Assembly: GCF_900010725.2 (NCBI RefSeq)
Contig: NZ_LR734865.1
Coordinates: forward strand, 87,971 to 125,531
DNA from: Planktothrix serta PCC 8927
Lineage (GTDB): Bacteria; Cyanobacteriota; Cyanobacteriia; Cyanobacteriales; Microcoleaceae
Length of the DNA: 37,561 nt
Direction: 5' to 3'
A model generated the notes under the pieces. It made no database searches. It was not told where the DNA came from and saw only the letters and a program-made list of their open reading frames with translations. Both the position numbers and the translations under genes were made by a program. Shown here one piece after another: positions 16,259 through 25,308 of this stretch. Position 1 is the stretch's first letter, and each line of letters begins with the position of its first letter.

Positions 16259-16738
16259 CTACAATTCACCTGCATCTCGTTTTCTCCAAAATTCATCACG
16301 TTCTTTTTGCTGTTGTTTCAGCTTTTCTTTTCTAGTGCTTTCTAAATCTTCATTTAACTTGTTAATAATAGCGTGCTTTAACTGATAACTTTCATAACTG
16401 CGGACAGTTAAAACAGGCTGAACGAAAGAAACAGTTAAAGCTCCAATTGCAGTATGAATTTTGTCTTTAATTTGTCCCGAATATCGTTGACCTGTAATCA
16501 CATACCAAGCAAACATTTCACAATTATTCCGATGAATATTATACTCTCCAAATAACTGAGGATAGTCTAAAATCCGTTGTTCTTGTTCAGGGGTTAATTC
16601 AACTCCTTTACCTTTATATTCAACACCATTAGGCCCCCAACCAATTGAATTTTTAAAGGTGCCATCGGAGGAAATAAAATAATGTTTAGCAATCCCTAAT
16701 GATTCCTCAATAGGAATATAATAGATAGAAGTAGCCAT
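16259..16738 (-). CDS. LRAT/NC-domain-like protein
   Basis: The core YNIHRNNCEMFAWYVITG (residues 66-83) matches the NCEHF-type signature of LRAT/NC-domain proteins, a permuted papain-like fold. The candidate catalytic Cys73 is paired with His19 in AKHYFISSDG, as in H-rev107/LRAT enzymes, which transfer or hydrolyse acyl chains. A hydrophobic stretch follows (IGALTVSFVQPVLTV, about 97-111). The C-terminal 50 residues form a highly charged helix (EKLKQQQKERDEFWRKRD). Bacterial members are largely unstudied, so the substrate is unknown. The frame is open from a TTG at 16753; the ATG at 16738 is preferred. The gene sits between inverted copies of a 29-bp repeat (16177 and 16828), suggesting it may have arrived as a unit. 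Confidence 0.65.
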   Translation of the reverse strand: MATSIYYIPIEESLGIAKHYFISSDGTFKNSIGWGPNGVEYKGKGVELTPEQEQRILDYPQLFGEYNIHRNNCEMFAWYVITGQRYSGQIKDKIHTAIGALTVSFVQPVLTVRSYESYQLKHAIINKLNEDLESTRKEKLKQQQKERDEFWRKRDAGEL

Positions 16739-16827
16739 GTGTACTGAGTGCAAATATCCCTTATAATTAATAATATATCACGGAAAGTAATTTATAGACT
16801 GCCTTTTTTTGGGAATGATGGGTTTTT

Positions 16828-16856
16828 GGTGCGTGCGCGGAGCTTACGCACCCTAC
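16828..16856 (-). repeat. 29-bp dispersed repeat, inverted copy 2
   Basis: Exact reverse complement of the copy at 16177-16205. Its last bases overlap purK: the TAG stop of purK (16853-16855 on the minus strand) is made by the repeat's GTAGGG end. Confidence 0.9.
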
Positions 16857-18034
16857 GAGTACCAGAACGATTCAATTTTATCGGCGATTGTTTTGGCTTC
16901 TTGTTCTATATTTTGATCATTTTCTGTGTGAATTAATACCGTTACATGACCTAATTTGCGACCGGGACGAGAGGCGGTTTTTCCATACCAACGAATAAAA
17001 GTATTAGGAATTTCAGCGATTTTTTGGCGTTTTTGAGAATAGTCACTATTAGCGGTTTCAAAGCCTAATAAATTCACCATCACCGCCCCACTACAGTTTA
17101 AAGCGGTATTGCCTAATGGTAAACCACTCACCGCTCTTAAATGTTGTTTAAATTGGGAAGTTTCACAAGCATCTAAACTAAAATGACCGGAATTATGGGT
17201 GCGGGGTGCGATTTCATTCACTAATAGTTCTCCTTCGGATGTTAAGAATAATTCTATCCCAAATACACCAATTACTTGTAAACTATTGAGTAGGGTTTTT
17301 GCGATCGCTTCTATCTGTTCGGATAGAGTTTTATTAATATTAGCAGGGACGATAACCCGATGACAAACTTGGTTTTTCTGCACCGTTTCAACTATTGGAT
17401 AAACGACCACCTCTCCGGTAACAGAACGCGCCGCAATAACCGCTAATTCCCGTTCAAAGGGAACAAATTTTTGTAATAACATCGGAGGATAGTTGAATTT
17501 TGCCCATGTTTGAGATAATTCCTCTGGATTTTTAATTATAAAGGTTCCCTGTCCATCGTATCCATAACGACAGGCTTTTAAAACAACAGGATAACCGAGA
17601 TTATGATCAATTGTTTGATTGTTTTCAGCCGTTAACAGTTGAAAAGCAGGGACAGGTAAACCGATTTTTTCTAAATAACTCAATTGATCATATTTATCTA
17701 ATAATAAGGATAAAGCTTGTAAGCGAGGACGAAAACAAGCCCCCTGTTCTGCGAGTTTAGATAAGGCGTTTAAATCAACAAATTCATTTTCAAAAGTAAT
17801 AACATCGCAACGAGTCGCTAATTTTGCGGTGGCTGTTGCGTCATCAATAGCGGCTAAAATTGTTTCGGATGCAAAAGCAACAGCAGGGTCAGTGGTGTGG
17901 GGGGTTTGAACAAATAAAGAAACCCCTAAAGATGCGGCTTCCATTCCCATCATCCAAGCGAGTTGTCCCCCTCCAATGACACCAATTTTTGTCAGGGTTT
18001 GCGGTTGAATTGTGGGAGTTGATAGGGTGTTCAT
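16853..18034 (-). CDS. purK: N5-carboxyaminoimidazole ribonucleotide synthetase
   Basis: PurK uses ATP and bicarbonate to convert AIR to N5-CAIR in de novo purine synthesis. The N-terminal motif KIGVIGGGQLAWMM (about 16-29) and ITFENEFV are characteristic. So are the ATP-grasp elements GYPVVLKACRYGYDGQGTF and LQKFVPFERELAVIAARS, and the C-terminal ELFLTSEGELLVNEIAPRTHNSGHF. Length (393) is normal. The frame is open to a TTG at 18052; the ATG at 18034 is used. The last few codons and the stop come from an inserted 29-bp repeat, so the C-terminus (ESFWYS) is probably not ancestral, without harm to the core. No purE is in the window. Confidence 0.93.
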   Translation of the reverse strand: MNTLSTPTIQPQTLTKIGVIGGGQLAWMMGMEAASLGVSLFVQTPHTTDPAVAFASETILAAIDDATATAKLATRCDVITFENEFVDLNALSKLAEQGACFRPRLQALSLLLDKYDQLSYLEKIGLPVPAFQLLTAENNQTIDHNLGYPVVLKACRYGYDGQGTFIIKNPEELSQTWAKFNYPPMLLQKFVPFERELAVIAARSVTGEVVVYPIVETVQKNQVCHRVIVPANINKTLSEQIEAIAKTLLNSLQVIGVFGIELFLTSEGELLVNEIAPRTHNSGHFSLDACETSQFKQHLRAVSGLPLGNTALNCSGAVMVNLLGFETANSDYSQKRQKIAEIPNTFIRWYGKTASRPGRKLGHVTVLIHTENDQNIEQEAKTIADKIESFWYS

Positions 18035-18084
18035 TTTATGAAATAATCTCAACTTTATTGATTTTAACTTATTTTTTGCCCAAA

Positions 18085-18130
18085 AGAAACCGGGTTTTTA
18101 TAAATATATTTTGAGAAAATCCCGGTTTCT
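18085..18130. terminator. Hairpin between CyRepA1-like gene and purK
   Basis: AGAAACCGGG (18085-18094) pairs with CCCGGTTTCT (18121-18130), extended after one mismatch by TTTT/AAAA. The sequence AGAAACCGGG is a common arm in cyanobacterial intergenic repeats. It lies 8 bases past the stop of the minus-strand gene and within the 5' flank of purK on the same strand, separating the two transcripts. Confidence 0.55.
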
Positions 18131-18137
18131 GGCTCAC

Positions 18138-21100
18138 TTAAGACTTGAATAGGGAGAGTTGGATATAGTCTGGCGTGAATAGAAAAGGAGCGGGAGTAGG
18201 TGTATTTTCATGAGAAATAACCTCTAATTTACCCGGATATTGACCTTCTAATTTTAACCAATGGTGAAAGATTTGTTCTCGGTTATCTTGGGGATCAACA
18301 ACCTGATAAACTCGGACTCGTTTTTTTCCTAAACTTTGCACTCGGACACAGGTTAAACGATAGCCAATTTTATCTAAAAAACGCTGTACAATTGTAATCG
18401 GACTAGAATTTTTAGCCAGTCCTATTCCGATAATGGTTTTGATAGCATTTCGATCTTGTAGAGCAATTTCAGCAATGGTTTGTAAGTCCATATCGGTATT
18501 TTTTAAGTCCCGTTCTGGATTTTTCAGTAAAGCGGGAATCCCTAATAATTCCATAATACCAATAATTGCTCCCAACTGAGAACGGTTAAAATCAGGGGCA
18601 AAAATATTACCCTGTCCTTGTTCCATTAACCGTCTTGCCATTAACGCATCTCGACCTATTAAATAGGGCCGACCAACGGTTAAGAAATAATGAATCCTGA
18701 GTTGTTCGTACCATCCTTGATCATCTTTATTAATTAAATCAGAAGTGACAGCAACCCCATAGCGTAATTTTAACTCGTATTTATGGATAGCACGACGTTC
18801 TTCAGGGGTTTTTGCTAATTGCTTTTGCAGATAATAATATTGGCACTCGCTTAAGTCTTGAGAATTAATCACGGCTAAACATTCCGCTTGATAATTCTGA
18901 TCTTTTACCGCTAAAATCAGTTCATTTAGACTGGGACGTTCGGAATTATTGGGTTTAAATTTTTGGGTTGATTTAATAGCATTTTTAGGTTTTTTTGTAG
19001 TTTCAGGAATCTCAATAATCTGATGACCTTCTGCTATTAATCCTGCTAAAATTGTCTCCCGATAATGATCCATTCCGGCATTAAATCGGACTGCCATTTT
19101 TGCCCAACAGACTAAAGATTCGGCTTGAAATCCCATTTCTAAATCATCTAATCCGGCAAAATCCGATTGTTGCAATAGCCGAATATTTAAACGAGTTAAT
19201 CGTTGTCCACTACCGAGTAAAGAACTCATAGAAGTTGACCCATTTCCGACTTGATTAAATCCTCGGTTTGCTATCCAAATAAATCGGGGAATATTATCTC
19301 GAATTCGTCCCAAGGCTTGACGGACAGAATTTTCCGCTTGAATCCCTTGAAATATGCCCCAAACTGAGGTAAAATGATTTTTAATTTCAATACTAACCCC
19401 AGTTTCAATCGAGGGAGACACTAACACAATATCATAGAATTTTAGCACTTGATTAAAGTTTGTAATTGAACCATAAGCGGGATGAGTGGGATCAGCTAAG
19501 GATTCTGAATCAATTCTCAAAATTGAACGTTCTGGAAATTGTGTTTTTAAATAGGTTTCTAGGGTACGAGTTCCCCATTGACTGGCTAATTTTTGGGCAG
19601 ATAAACAAACAAAAGGTTTCCCCCCTTCTGCAATATGTTGTTCTAAGTCTTTCACCAGTTGGTCAGGGGTATTTCCTAAATAGTTATAAATTGTCTCAGC
19701 TTCATCGCGTGAAGGTTGCCATTCATTGTGAATTACAAAAGGTTGGAGAGAAACCCCAGATAAGCGGGTTAAATAATCAATAGATGTATCACTTAAATCG
19801 GCATCAGAAATAACAACTTGACCGTTTCCACCTAAAACATTTTGCATTAAAATTTTTAAGGATTTAAGAATAGAAACCCGATGGTTTTGACAGGTTTCGG
19901 AGTTTAATCCATGCCATAATACTTGCTCGACTTCATCTAAAATTACAAGTCCATTTGACCAGTCTTGGGCTTCAAATTTAACCCTAGAATTTGGATGTAA
20001 TGAATCAATACATAATCCATATCCTAAAGCAGAATTTTGGTGTTGAATTGCTGATTTCATGTATTGTAATCCAAACCGTTGACATAAGGCTTCAATGAGT
20101 CGAACTCGATGACCAATCACTAAAACCCATTGTCCTCGTTCAATTGCCTCTTTAACTATGGTTTCTAATACTTTTGTTTTTCCGGTTCCTTTAGGAGATT
20201 TAATAGCGATTAATTTGGCAGATTCAGGTATGTTTATCGGGGATAAATAGCGACTTTTGAGATTGATATTTACAGGATAGGTTAAGCGATTATAGGAAAA
20301 TGCTTTCCACATTTCTAAGGAGATCGCCGTTTGATAAGCCTGATCAAATACCGTTTGTCCTTGTTCTGCAATTAAGTCATCAACCCCTTTTCCAAGCTGA
20401 GGATTCCAGTTAACAATATAAACGGAACATCCAGCCTGTGTTAATAAATATCCAGTTTGCTGAATCGCTGAATTAACGGCTTTAATTGTTTTAGGCTTAG
20501 TATCTTGATCAAAGACCATATAAATTTTGCGATTTTCAAACGCAAACTGCTGTAACTGCTGAATTAAAGCAGGTTTAGCGATTCTATTTCCATATTGATC
20601 ACGGGGAACTCGATACCCACTATGAATTCCAGGAAGTGCGATCGCAATATATCCTGCTGTTAATAATGCTCCGGCTTTTTTAGCACCTTCAGTAATACAT
20701 AAAGGTAGTTCAGGATGACAAATCACCCAGCGCCAAAAACCCAAATCAGGTTGATGGGGTTGGAGATCATCAGGATTGATTTTAACGTTATATTTTTTAG
20801 CAATTCTCTCCCAAATTTTTCGGGAAATTCTTAAGGCAAAAATCCCCGTTGGTGTGTGGGGAGGATGTTCATATTTAATACATTTACGCTGATCTGAACT
20901 TAAACGAGGTTTAATAGGCTTAAAACATCCCCATAAATCAGGATTTCCGGTCAAAATATCAATTCCAGAACACCACCAACCTCCTTCATAAAGATGCTGA
21001 TAACGGTTAAGAAGAGGTTGGGATATACGACCTGTATTTAATCGCGGAAGGGTATCAGCATAGAGAAGATAATCTAACGGACGATACCCATCCAGAGGAA

Positions 21101-21164
21101 TCACGTTAAGTTGGGTGAGTTCTTCGTCAACACCACTTTCTGTCCACTCTGTTAAATAGTCCAT
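18138..21164 (-). CDS. CyRepA1-like plasmid replication protein (TOPRIM plus helicase)
   Basis: A large protein resembling the cyanobacterial CyRepA1 plasmid replication family (DUF3854-type N-terminus). A TOPRIM-like primase fold is indicated by Glu159 in CITEGAKKAG and Asp219-x-Asp221 in MVFDQDTK. The ATPase half has Walker A SPKGTGKT (323-330), Walker B VILDEVE (Asp410, Glu411), a motif III-like ISDADLSD and an arginine-finger-like QALGRIRD. The combination suggests primase/helicase action at a replication origin. The ATG at 21164 has GAGAGAG just upstream. Most neighbours are chromosomal (purK, SRP RNA, cysH), so this is either an integrated plasmid gene or the protein also has a chromosomal role. 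No iterons or parAB are seen. Confidence 0.8.
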   Translation of the reverse strand: MDYLTEWTESGVDEELTQLNVIPLDGYRPLDYLLYADTLPRLNTGRISQPLLNRYQHLYEGGWWCSGIDILTGNPDLWGCFKPIKPRLSSDQRKCIKYEHPPHTPTGIFALRISRKIWERIAKKYNVKINPDDLQPHQPDLGFWRWVICHPELPLCITEGAKKAGALLTAGYIAIALPGIHSGYRVPRDQYGNRIAKPALIQQLQQFAFENRKIYMVFDQDTKPKTIKAVNSAIQQTGYLLTQAGCSVYIVNWNPQLGKGVDDLIAEQGQTVFDQAYQTAISLEMWKAFSYNRLTYPVNINLKSRYLSPINIPESAKLIAIKSPKGTGKTKVLETIVKEAIERGQWVLVIGHRVRLIEALCQRFGLQYMKSAIQHQNSALGYGLCIDSLHPNSRVKFEAQDWSNGLVILDEVEQVLWHGLNSETCQNHRVSILKSLKILMQNVLGGNGQVVISDADLSDTSIDYLTRLSGVSLQPFVIHNEWQPSRDEAETIYNYLGNTPDQLVKDLEQHIAEGGKPFVCLSAQKLASQWGTRTLETYLKTQFPERSILRIDSESLADPTHPAYGSITNFNQVLKFYDIVLVSPSIETGVSIEIKNHFTSVWGIFQGIQAENSVRQALGRIRDNIPRFIWIANRGFNQVGNGSTSMSSLLGSGQRLTRLNIRLLQQSDFAGLDDLEMGFQAESLVCWAKMAVRFNAGMDHYRETILAGLIAEGHQIIEIPETTKKPKNAIKSTQKFKPNNSERPSLNELILAVKDQNYQAECLAVINSQDLSECQYYYLQKQLAKTPEERRAIHKYELKLRYGVAVTSDLINKDDQGWYEQLRIHYFLTVGRPYLIGRDALMARRLMEQGQGNIFAPDFNRSQLGAIIGIMELLGIPALLKNPERDLKNTDMDLQTIAEIALQDRNAIKTIIGIGLAKNSSPITIVQRFLDKIGYRLTCVRVQSLGKKRVRVYQVVDPQDNREQIFHHWLKLEGQYPGKLEVISHENTPTPAPFLFTPDYIQLSLFKS

Positions 21165-21217
21165 TTCTCTCTCATTGCAACTGCGGATTTTAAGCGTAAC
21201 CCTAGGATGAAAGCTTG

Positions 21218-21249
21218 AGTATAAAATTTTGTAAACGTTTTAACGTCAA
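21218..21249 (-). promoter_or_regulatory. Possible promoter/operator of the CyRepA1-like gene
   Basis: On the minus strand TATACT (21218-21223) lies 20 bases from TTGACG (21244-21249), longer than ideal. The dyad ACGTT-AACGT (21235-21246) falls in the spacer and could be an operator. Weak, position-based call. Confidence 0.3.
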
Positions 21250-21312
21250 GGGGATATCTCGTAAAAAATAAGTACAATTTACCCTAGACAGAAACAAGCT
21301 GAGGTGTTACAG

Positions 21313-23379
21313 TTAAAAATCATATTCCACTTCTAAAATTTCCGTATATTCAAACTCATTTGAACTTTGATGCACTAAAGGATAACGCTCTCCTCCTAAT
21401 TCTATCCAATCTTCCTCACAATCATTTTTTGGAGAATTGTAGGATAAAACATACTCTCGTCCGATGCGTTTTTCCATCTCTTCTGCTACTTCTCCCCGCC
21501 ATTGAGTTTTAGTGACTAAAACAATTAATTGATTCGCTAATTGCGGAATAATATTCGCAATTTGTCGCCGATAAATTTCATCTAAACTTCCAAAAGGTGA
21601 GTCCATAACAATCGGAAAGGTACTACTATCAGGGCCCATTAAAGTGTTTTTTTGACTCCATTCTCTTACTCCCTCAATAATTCCCCCAATAAACGATAAA
21701 CTTAAAATCTGATTTTCCCCTGTTGAAGCGGCGACTTCCGCCTCCTCTCCGGCGGTCGTTTCCACTAACTTTAATTCATATTTTTCGGTTAATTTCGGTA
21801 AGTAAGGCGTAAAGGAAATTTGACTAAATAACTTTTGAACCCGCTTTTCTAATTGACAGCGAAACTGTTGGTCTAAACGGTCTTTTACTTCCGTTAAACG
21901 CAATATTGCATCCTGAGTTGCTGCAATTCTCCGTTGCACTAAAACTTGTTTTATTTCATTCATTTGTTGCTTATCAACTTGTCGAGACAAACTCTCAACC
22001 GTTGCTTTAAAATTCTCAATTTGTTGCTGATTTGAACCCGTTTCTCGATTCAATTCATTAATTTTGAGTTCAATTTCATCTAAGCGTTTTTGTAATTCTT
22101 GAATATTCTCATCGGGAAACTTTCTGAGTTTATTCGTAATACTATCCAGTTCATTTTCAATTCGTTGTAATTCTTCTCGATAAGTTTGAATATTCAGTTG
22201 TTGGCGATTAATTTCGTCCCAAAATTCAATCGCTTGTCTATCTAATTCATCGACTTGGGTACTTAACCGAATTGCTGTTTCATCAATATCAGCAGTTCCC
22301 GCTTGATTTAACCAATATTCTACTTGTTCACATCCCCTATCTCCAGGGATTAATTCAGACCCACAAATACAGTGCTTTTGTTCTAATAAATTTTGCACAA
22401 ACTGTTTTGTAATTCCAGTATTCAACTCCCCCCGTTCTCGCATTCCTGAAAATAAAGTTCTGAATTCAGCCGTTAATTCAGAGATTAAAACAGTATAGCC
22501 TTTTGTTGAAATTCCTCGATTAATAGCAGTATGAGCTTGATGGAGTTGTTCTCGTAGTAATTGTTTTTTCCGGTCTAATTCATCGCGTAATTGTTGTAAT
22601 TCCGCCGCACCACTTAACTCCATCAATCTCTCACTCAAGGTTGATTTAACCTGCTTTTGGTGCTCTAACTCTTGAGTAATTTCTGTCTGTCTTTGCAACA
22701 AACGTTCAATTTCCTGCTCCGCTTTTTTCTTCTCCTGTAAATACTTTTTAGTTTCAGGATTTCCAATCATTCCTAAATCAGTTTCTAAGGATTTTTTGGC
22801 TTCTCCTAAATGTTTAATTGCTCGATTTAATACTTCCACCCCTAATAACTCTTTTGTCGCATCAGCAATTTCTAGTTTGCGTTCATCTCTAACAATCTGC
22901 TCAATTCGTTCTCCATCAAAAAAGAAATATTGATGTAAACTTAAGGGTAAAATTCGATTAATAATTTCTTCAGGAGGGTGAGGAGGAATTCCCCAGCGTC
23001 CATCATCTCCCGCCACTTGCATCGATAATTCACTGCGACCGTGTTCTATCTCACTACCATTTTTATAAGCTCGACAAATCCGTTTGACTGAATATCGTTT
23101 ATGATCATGTTCAAAGATTAATTCTACCCAACATCCTATTGCTTTTCCGGGTTCCGATTCATTCAAAGCTCGTTTATTAACTAAATGTTCAGAAATAGCA
23201 AAGGCGGCACTAAATTTTTCATACAAAACCCAAGTAAAGGCATTCATTAATGTGGTTTTTCCCGCCCCATTATTGCCATGAATAACCGTTGTATTTCTTT
23301 CCCCATAACCCAAAGTAATTTCGGGAGTTTTCCCATAAAATTGCCGAAAATTACAGAGTTGAATAGAAATTAATCTCAT
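21313..23379 (-). CDS. DndD-like SMC/Rad50-type ATPase
   Basis: ABC-type ATPase built like DndD/Rad50. It has Walker A GNNGAGKTT (35-43) and a long coiled coil (about 185-285 and 375-505) with a cysteine hook CICG at 337-340 near its turn. The signature motif STGENQILSLSF (about 552-563) and Walker B PIVMDSPFGSLDE (589-601) complete the ATPase head. YFFFDGERIE (151-160) is also typical of DndD. DndD supports phosphorothioate DNA modification and has ATPase/nicking activity. The four-base ATGA overlap with the upstream small gene shows translational coupling. dndC, dndE and dndB are absent here, so the system is either partial, dispersed or doing something else. Confidence 0.82.
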   Translation of the reverse strand: MRLISIQLCNFRQFYGKTPEITLGYGERNTTVIHGNNGAGKTTLMNAFTWVLYEKFSAAFAISEHLVNKRALNESEPGKAIGCWVELIFEHDHKRYSVKRICRAYKNGSEIEHGRSELSMQVAGDDGRWGIPPHPPEEIINRILPLSLHQYFFFDGERIEQIVRDERKLEIADATKELLGVEVLNRAIKHLGEAKKSLETDLGMIGNPETKKYLQEKKKAEQEIERLLQRQTEITQELEHQKQVKSTLSERLMELSGAAELQQLRDELDRKKQLLREQLHQAHTAINRGISTKGYTVLISELTAEFRTLFSGMRERGELNTGITKQFVQNLLEQKHCICGSELIPGDRGCEQVEYWLNQAGTADIDETAIRLSTQVDELDRQAIEFWDEINRQQLNIQTYREELQRIENELDSITNKLRKFPDENIQELQKRLDEIELKINELNRETGSNQQQIENFKATVESLSRQVDKQQMNEIKQVLVQRRIAATQDAILRLTEVKDRLDQQFRCQLEKRVQKLFSQISFTPYLPKLTEKYELKLVETTAGEEAEVAASTGENQILSLSFIGGIIEGVREWSQKNTLMGPDSSTFPIVMDSPFGSLDEIYRRQIANIIPQLANQLIVLVTKTQWRGEVAEEMEKRIGREYVLSYNSPKNDCEEDWIELGGERYPLVHQSSNEFEYTEILEVEYDF

Positions 23380-23615
23380 TTCACCACATCCTTAATAATT
23401 TTGAGAATATCATCATTAATATTTCGCGGATTTTTCATATATAATTTATCTCGTTCTGCTTGTAAAACCCGTTCAATAATTTCTTGCACTTCTGGAGAAG
23501 CATTGGTAATCGGGTCTTGAGCCTCTTTCGGATTAATATTATCCCCATAACTAGATTTTTTTTCAGCAAAAACATTAGCAATCGCCGTAATCAAACTTTC
23601 AGAATATTTAAACAT
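23376..23615 (-). CDS. Small protein coupled to the DndD-like ATPase
   Basis: 79 residues from the ATG at 23615 (MFKYSESLITAIANVFAEKK), largely helical with a charged tail. The frame is open from a TTG at 23699, but GGGGA lies about 9 bases upstream of the internal ATG. Its TGA overlaps the DndD-like ATG. No motif of DndE is visible. Small helical proteins of this kind occur beside DNA-modification ATPases, so an accessory or subunit role is inferred from coupling alone. Confidence 0.6.
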   Translation of the reverse strand: MFKYSESLITAIANVFAEKKSSYGDNINPKEAQDPITNASPEVQEIIERVLQAERDKLYMKNPRNINDDILKIIKDVVK

Positions 23616-23803
23616 TTTAATTATCCCCGTAGGATGGCAATCGCCACTATACTCAATATTACAAGATTTTGTCAATTTTGAAAATATAGCAATCAGCAAG
23701 AAGCCTGTTTACAACTTCATTTGTGTCTTTGTGTCTTTGTGGTTAAATTAGACCTGACCCTTCTCAATATCCCAGCACCCAATAGCATCAACCCTAAATA
23801 GGA

Positions 23804-25174
23804 TTATAAATCTAATAACCCATATCGTTTTTGTAACTGAAGTAATTTTAATCTCGCCTCCCCAGCATTATCGGCTAAATTGGCAAATTCTAAAAACCGT
23901 TTTAACTCTTTTCTTAATAAATTGCGTTCAACTTCTAAGGTATTTCGCTCTAAATCTGGAGGTAAAACAATCATATCAAATAACGTTGCTCGTTCTTTCC
24001 CTGGATGGGGTCTTAAAATTCTACCCCGTCGTTGAATAAATTGTCGAGGATTACAACTACTGGCTAAAATTACGGCATTTTGAATCGCTGGAATATCAAC
24101 GCCTTCATCTAAACAGCGAATTGCAACTAATCCTTGTAATTCTCCTTGTTCAAATTGTTGACGTAATTTTTCCCGTTCAATTAACGGCGTTTCTGCGGTA
24201 TAAGTATTCACCCGATAGCCTAATTCTGACCCTAATAATTCAACAGTTGCTTCTAATTGTCGAGGAGAATAATCCTCTAAGGTTTCTACACTTCCATCCC
24301 CACAATAAAATAAAGTATGAGTTGTTTGTAACCGGGTTTTCATTAACTGGCGTAACGCATCTAATTTATTAGTTGCTGATGCAATTAATCGAGATCTTTG
24401 AATTAATAAAGCTGTAATGGTTTCGTTATTTTCCCAGTTTTTATTATCTTCCATTAACGCCCAACCAATCCGAGTAGTTAATCGATGATAAGCTCGACTT
24501 TCTGCTTCCGTTAATTCGACTAAAATCGGATAATATAAATACCGAACTAATGCGCCTTGACGAATTGCTTCTGCTAGAGTTAATTCCGGTTGTAAAACAG
24601 GCCCAAAATAGTTTAAAATCGCATCGGTTCCACTGTCATCAAAATGCCGTTCAGGAGTCGCAGAAAGGGCTAATCTTAAGCCAATATTTCGAGGTAAACT
24701 TTCCTCTAACCGAGGACTCCCTAAATTATGGGCTTCATCTCCCACCATTAACGTTTTTTCGGGAAAATAACGGATTTGAGATTGAAATCCTTCTGAAATT
24801 AATGTAGAATTAGTGGTAATAATTGTTAAAAACGGTTGATATCCGGCTCTTAATTGATATAATTCATTAGATAACTGTCGTTGCCAATACTGCACACTTT
24901 CAAAGGCTAAAATCGGGTTAAAATTAAATTTTTCCGCCTCTTTTGCCCATTGGGTAACTAAATGGCGATAGGGACAAACAATAATTAACGCTTGTAAACC
25001 AATTTTCTGATATAATTCAGTGGCGATCGCTAAAGCTGTAATGGTTTTACCGCTTCCTGTTGCCATTTTTAACGTTCCCCGCCCCCGATTCGCAAACCAG
25101 TTATTAACTGCTTGCTGTTGATAGGCTCGTAGATGCAATGAAGGTGGAATTTGAGGAATACAGTTATCAGTCAT
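23804..25174 (-). CDS. DEAH-box helicase, phosphorothioation-linked restriction type
   Basis: Superfamily 2 helicase of about 456 residues: Walker A ATGSGKT (38-44), DEAH (146-149), motif III SATPER (171-176), CLDEGVDIP (354-362) and motif VI QRRGR (381-385). Order and size fit the family named DNA phosphorothioation system restriction enzyme (TIGR04095), usually found with dnd genes; this is recalled, not searched. No nuclease domain is visible. It is the first gene of the set helicase, small protein, DndD-like, with 188 bases before the second gene. The first codons (MTDN) arise from a 5' array of CAGTTATCAG repeats, so the N-terminal residues may be recent. Confidence 0.78.
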   Translation of the reverse strand: MTDNCIPQIPPSLHLRAYQQQAVNNWFANRGRGTLKMATGSGKTITALAIATELYQKIGLQALIIVCPYRHLVTQWAKEAEKFNFNPILAFESVQYWQRQLSNELYQLRAGYQPFLTIITTNSTLISEGFQSQIRYFPEKTLMVGDEAHNLGSPRLEESLPRNIGLRLALSATPERHFDDSGTDAILNYFGPVLQPELTLAEAIRQGALVRYLYYPILVELTEAESRAYHRLTTRIGWALMEDNKNWENNETITALLIQRSRLIASATNKLDALRQLMKTRLQTTHTLFYCGDGSVETLEDYSPRQLEATVELLGSELGYRVNTYTAETPLIEREKLRQQFEQGELQGLVAIRCLDEGVDIPAIQNAVILASSCNPRQFIQRRGRILRPHPGKERATLFDMIVLPPDLERNTLEVERNLLRKELKRFLEFANLADNAGEARLKLLQLQKRYGLLDL

Positions 25175-25213
25175 CAGTTAACAGTTATCAGTTAACAGTT
25201 ATCAGTTATCAGT
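25161..25213. repeat. CAGTTATCAG/TTAACAG short tandem array
   Basis: Irregular copies of CAGTTATCAG and CAGTTAACAG run from inside the first codons of the helicase gene into its 5' flank. Similar simple arrays of other sequence occur at 33219, 34194 and 35453. Confidence 0.8.
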
Positions 25214-25308
25214 GTAAGAGTTAATAATTAACAGTTAATTTATTAACTCTTGATATTATTAAAACACTCAAAAAATCAATCACCATTGCCTATTGCAAGA
25301 CTGCCTAA

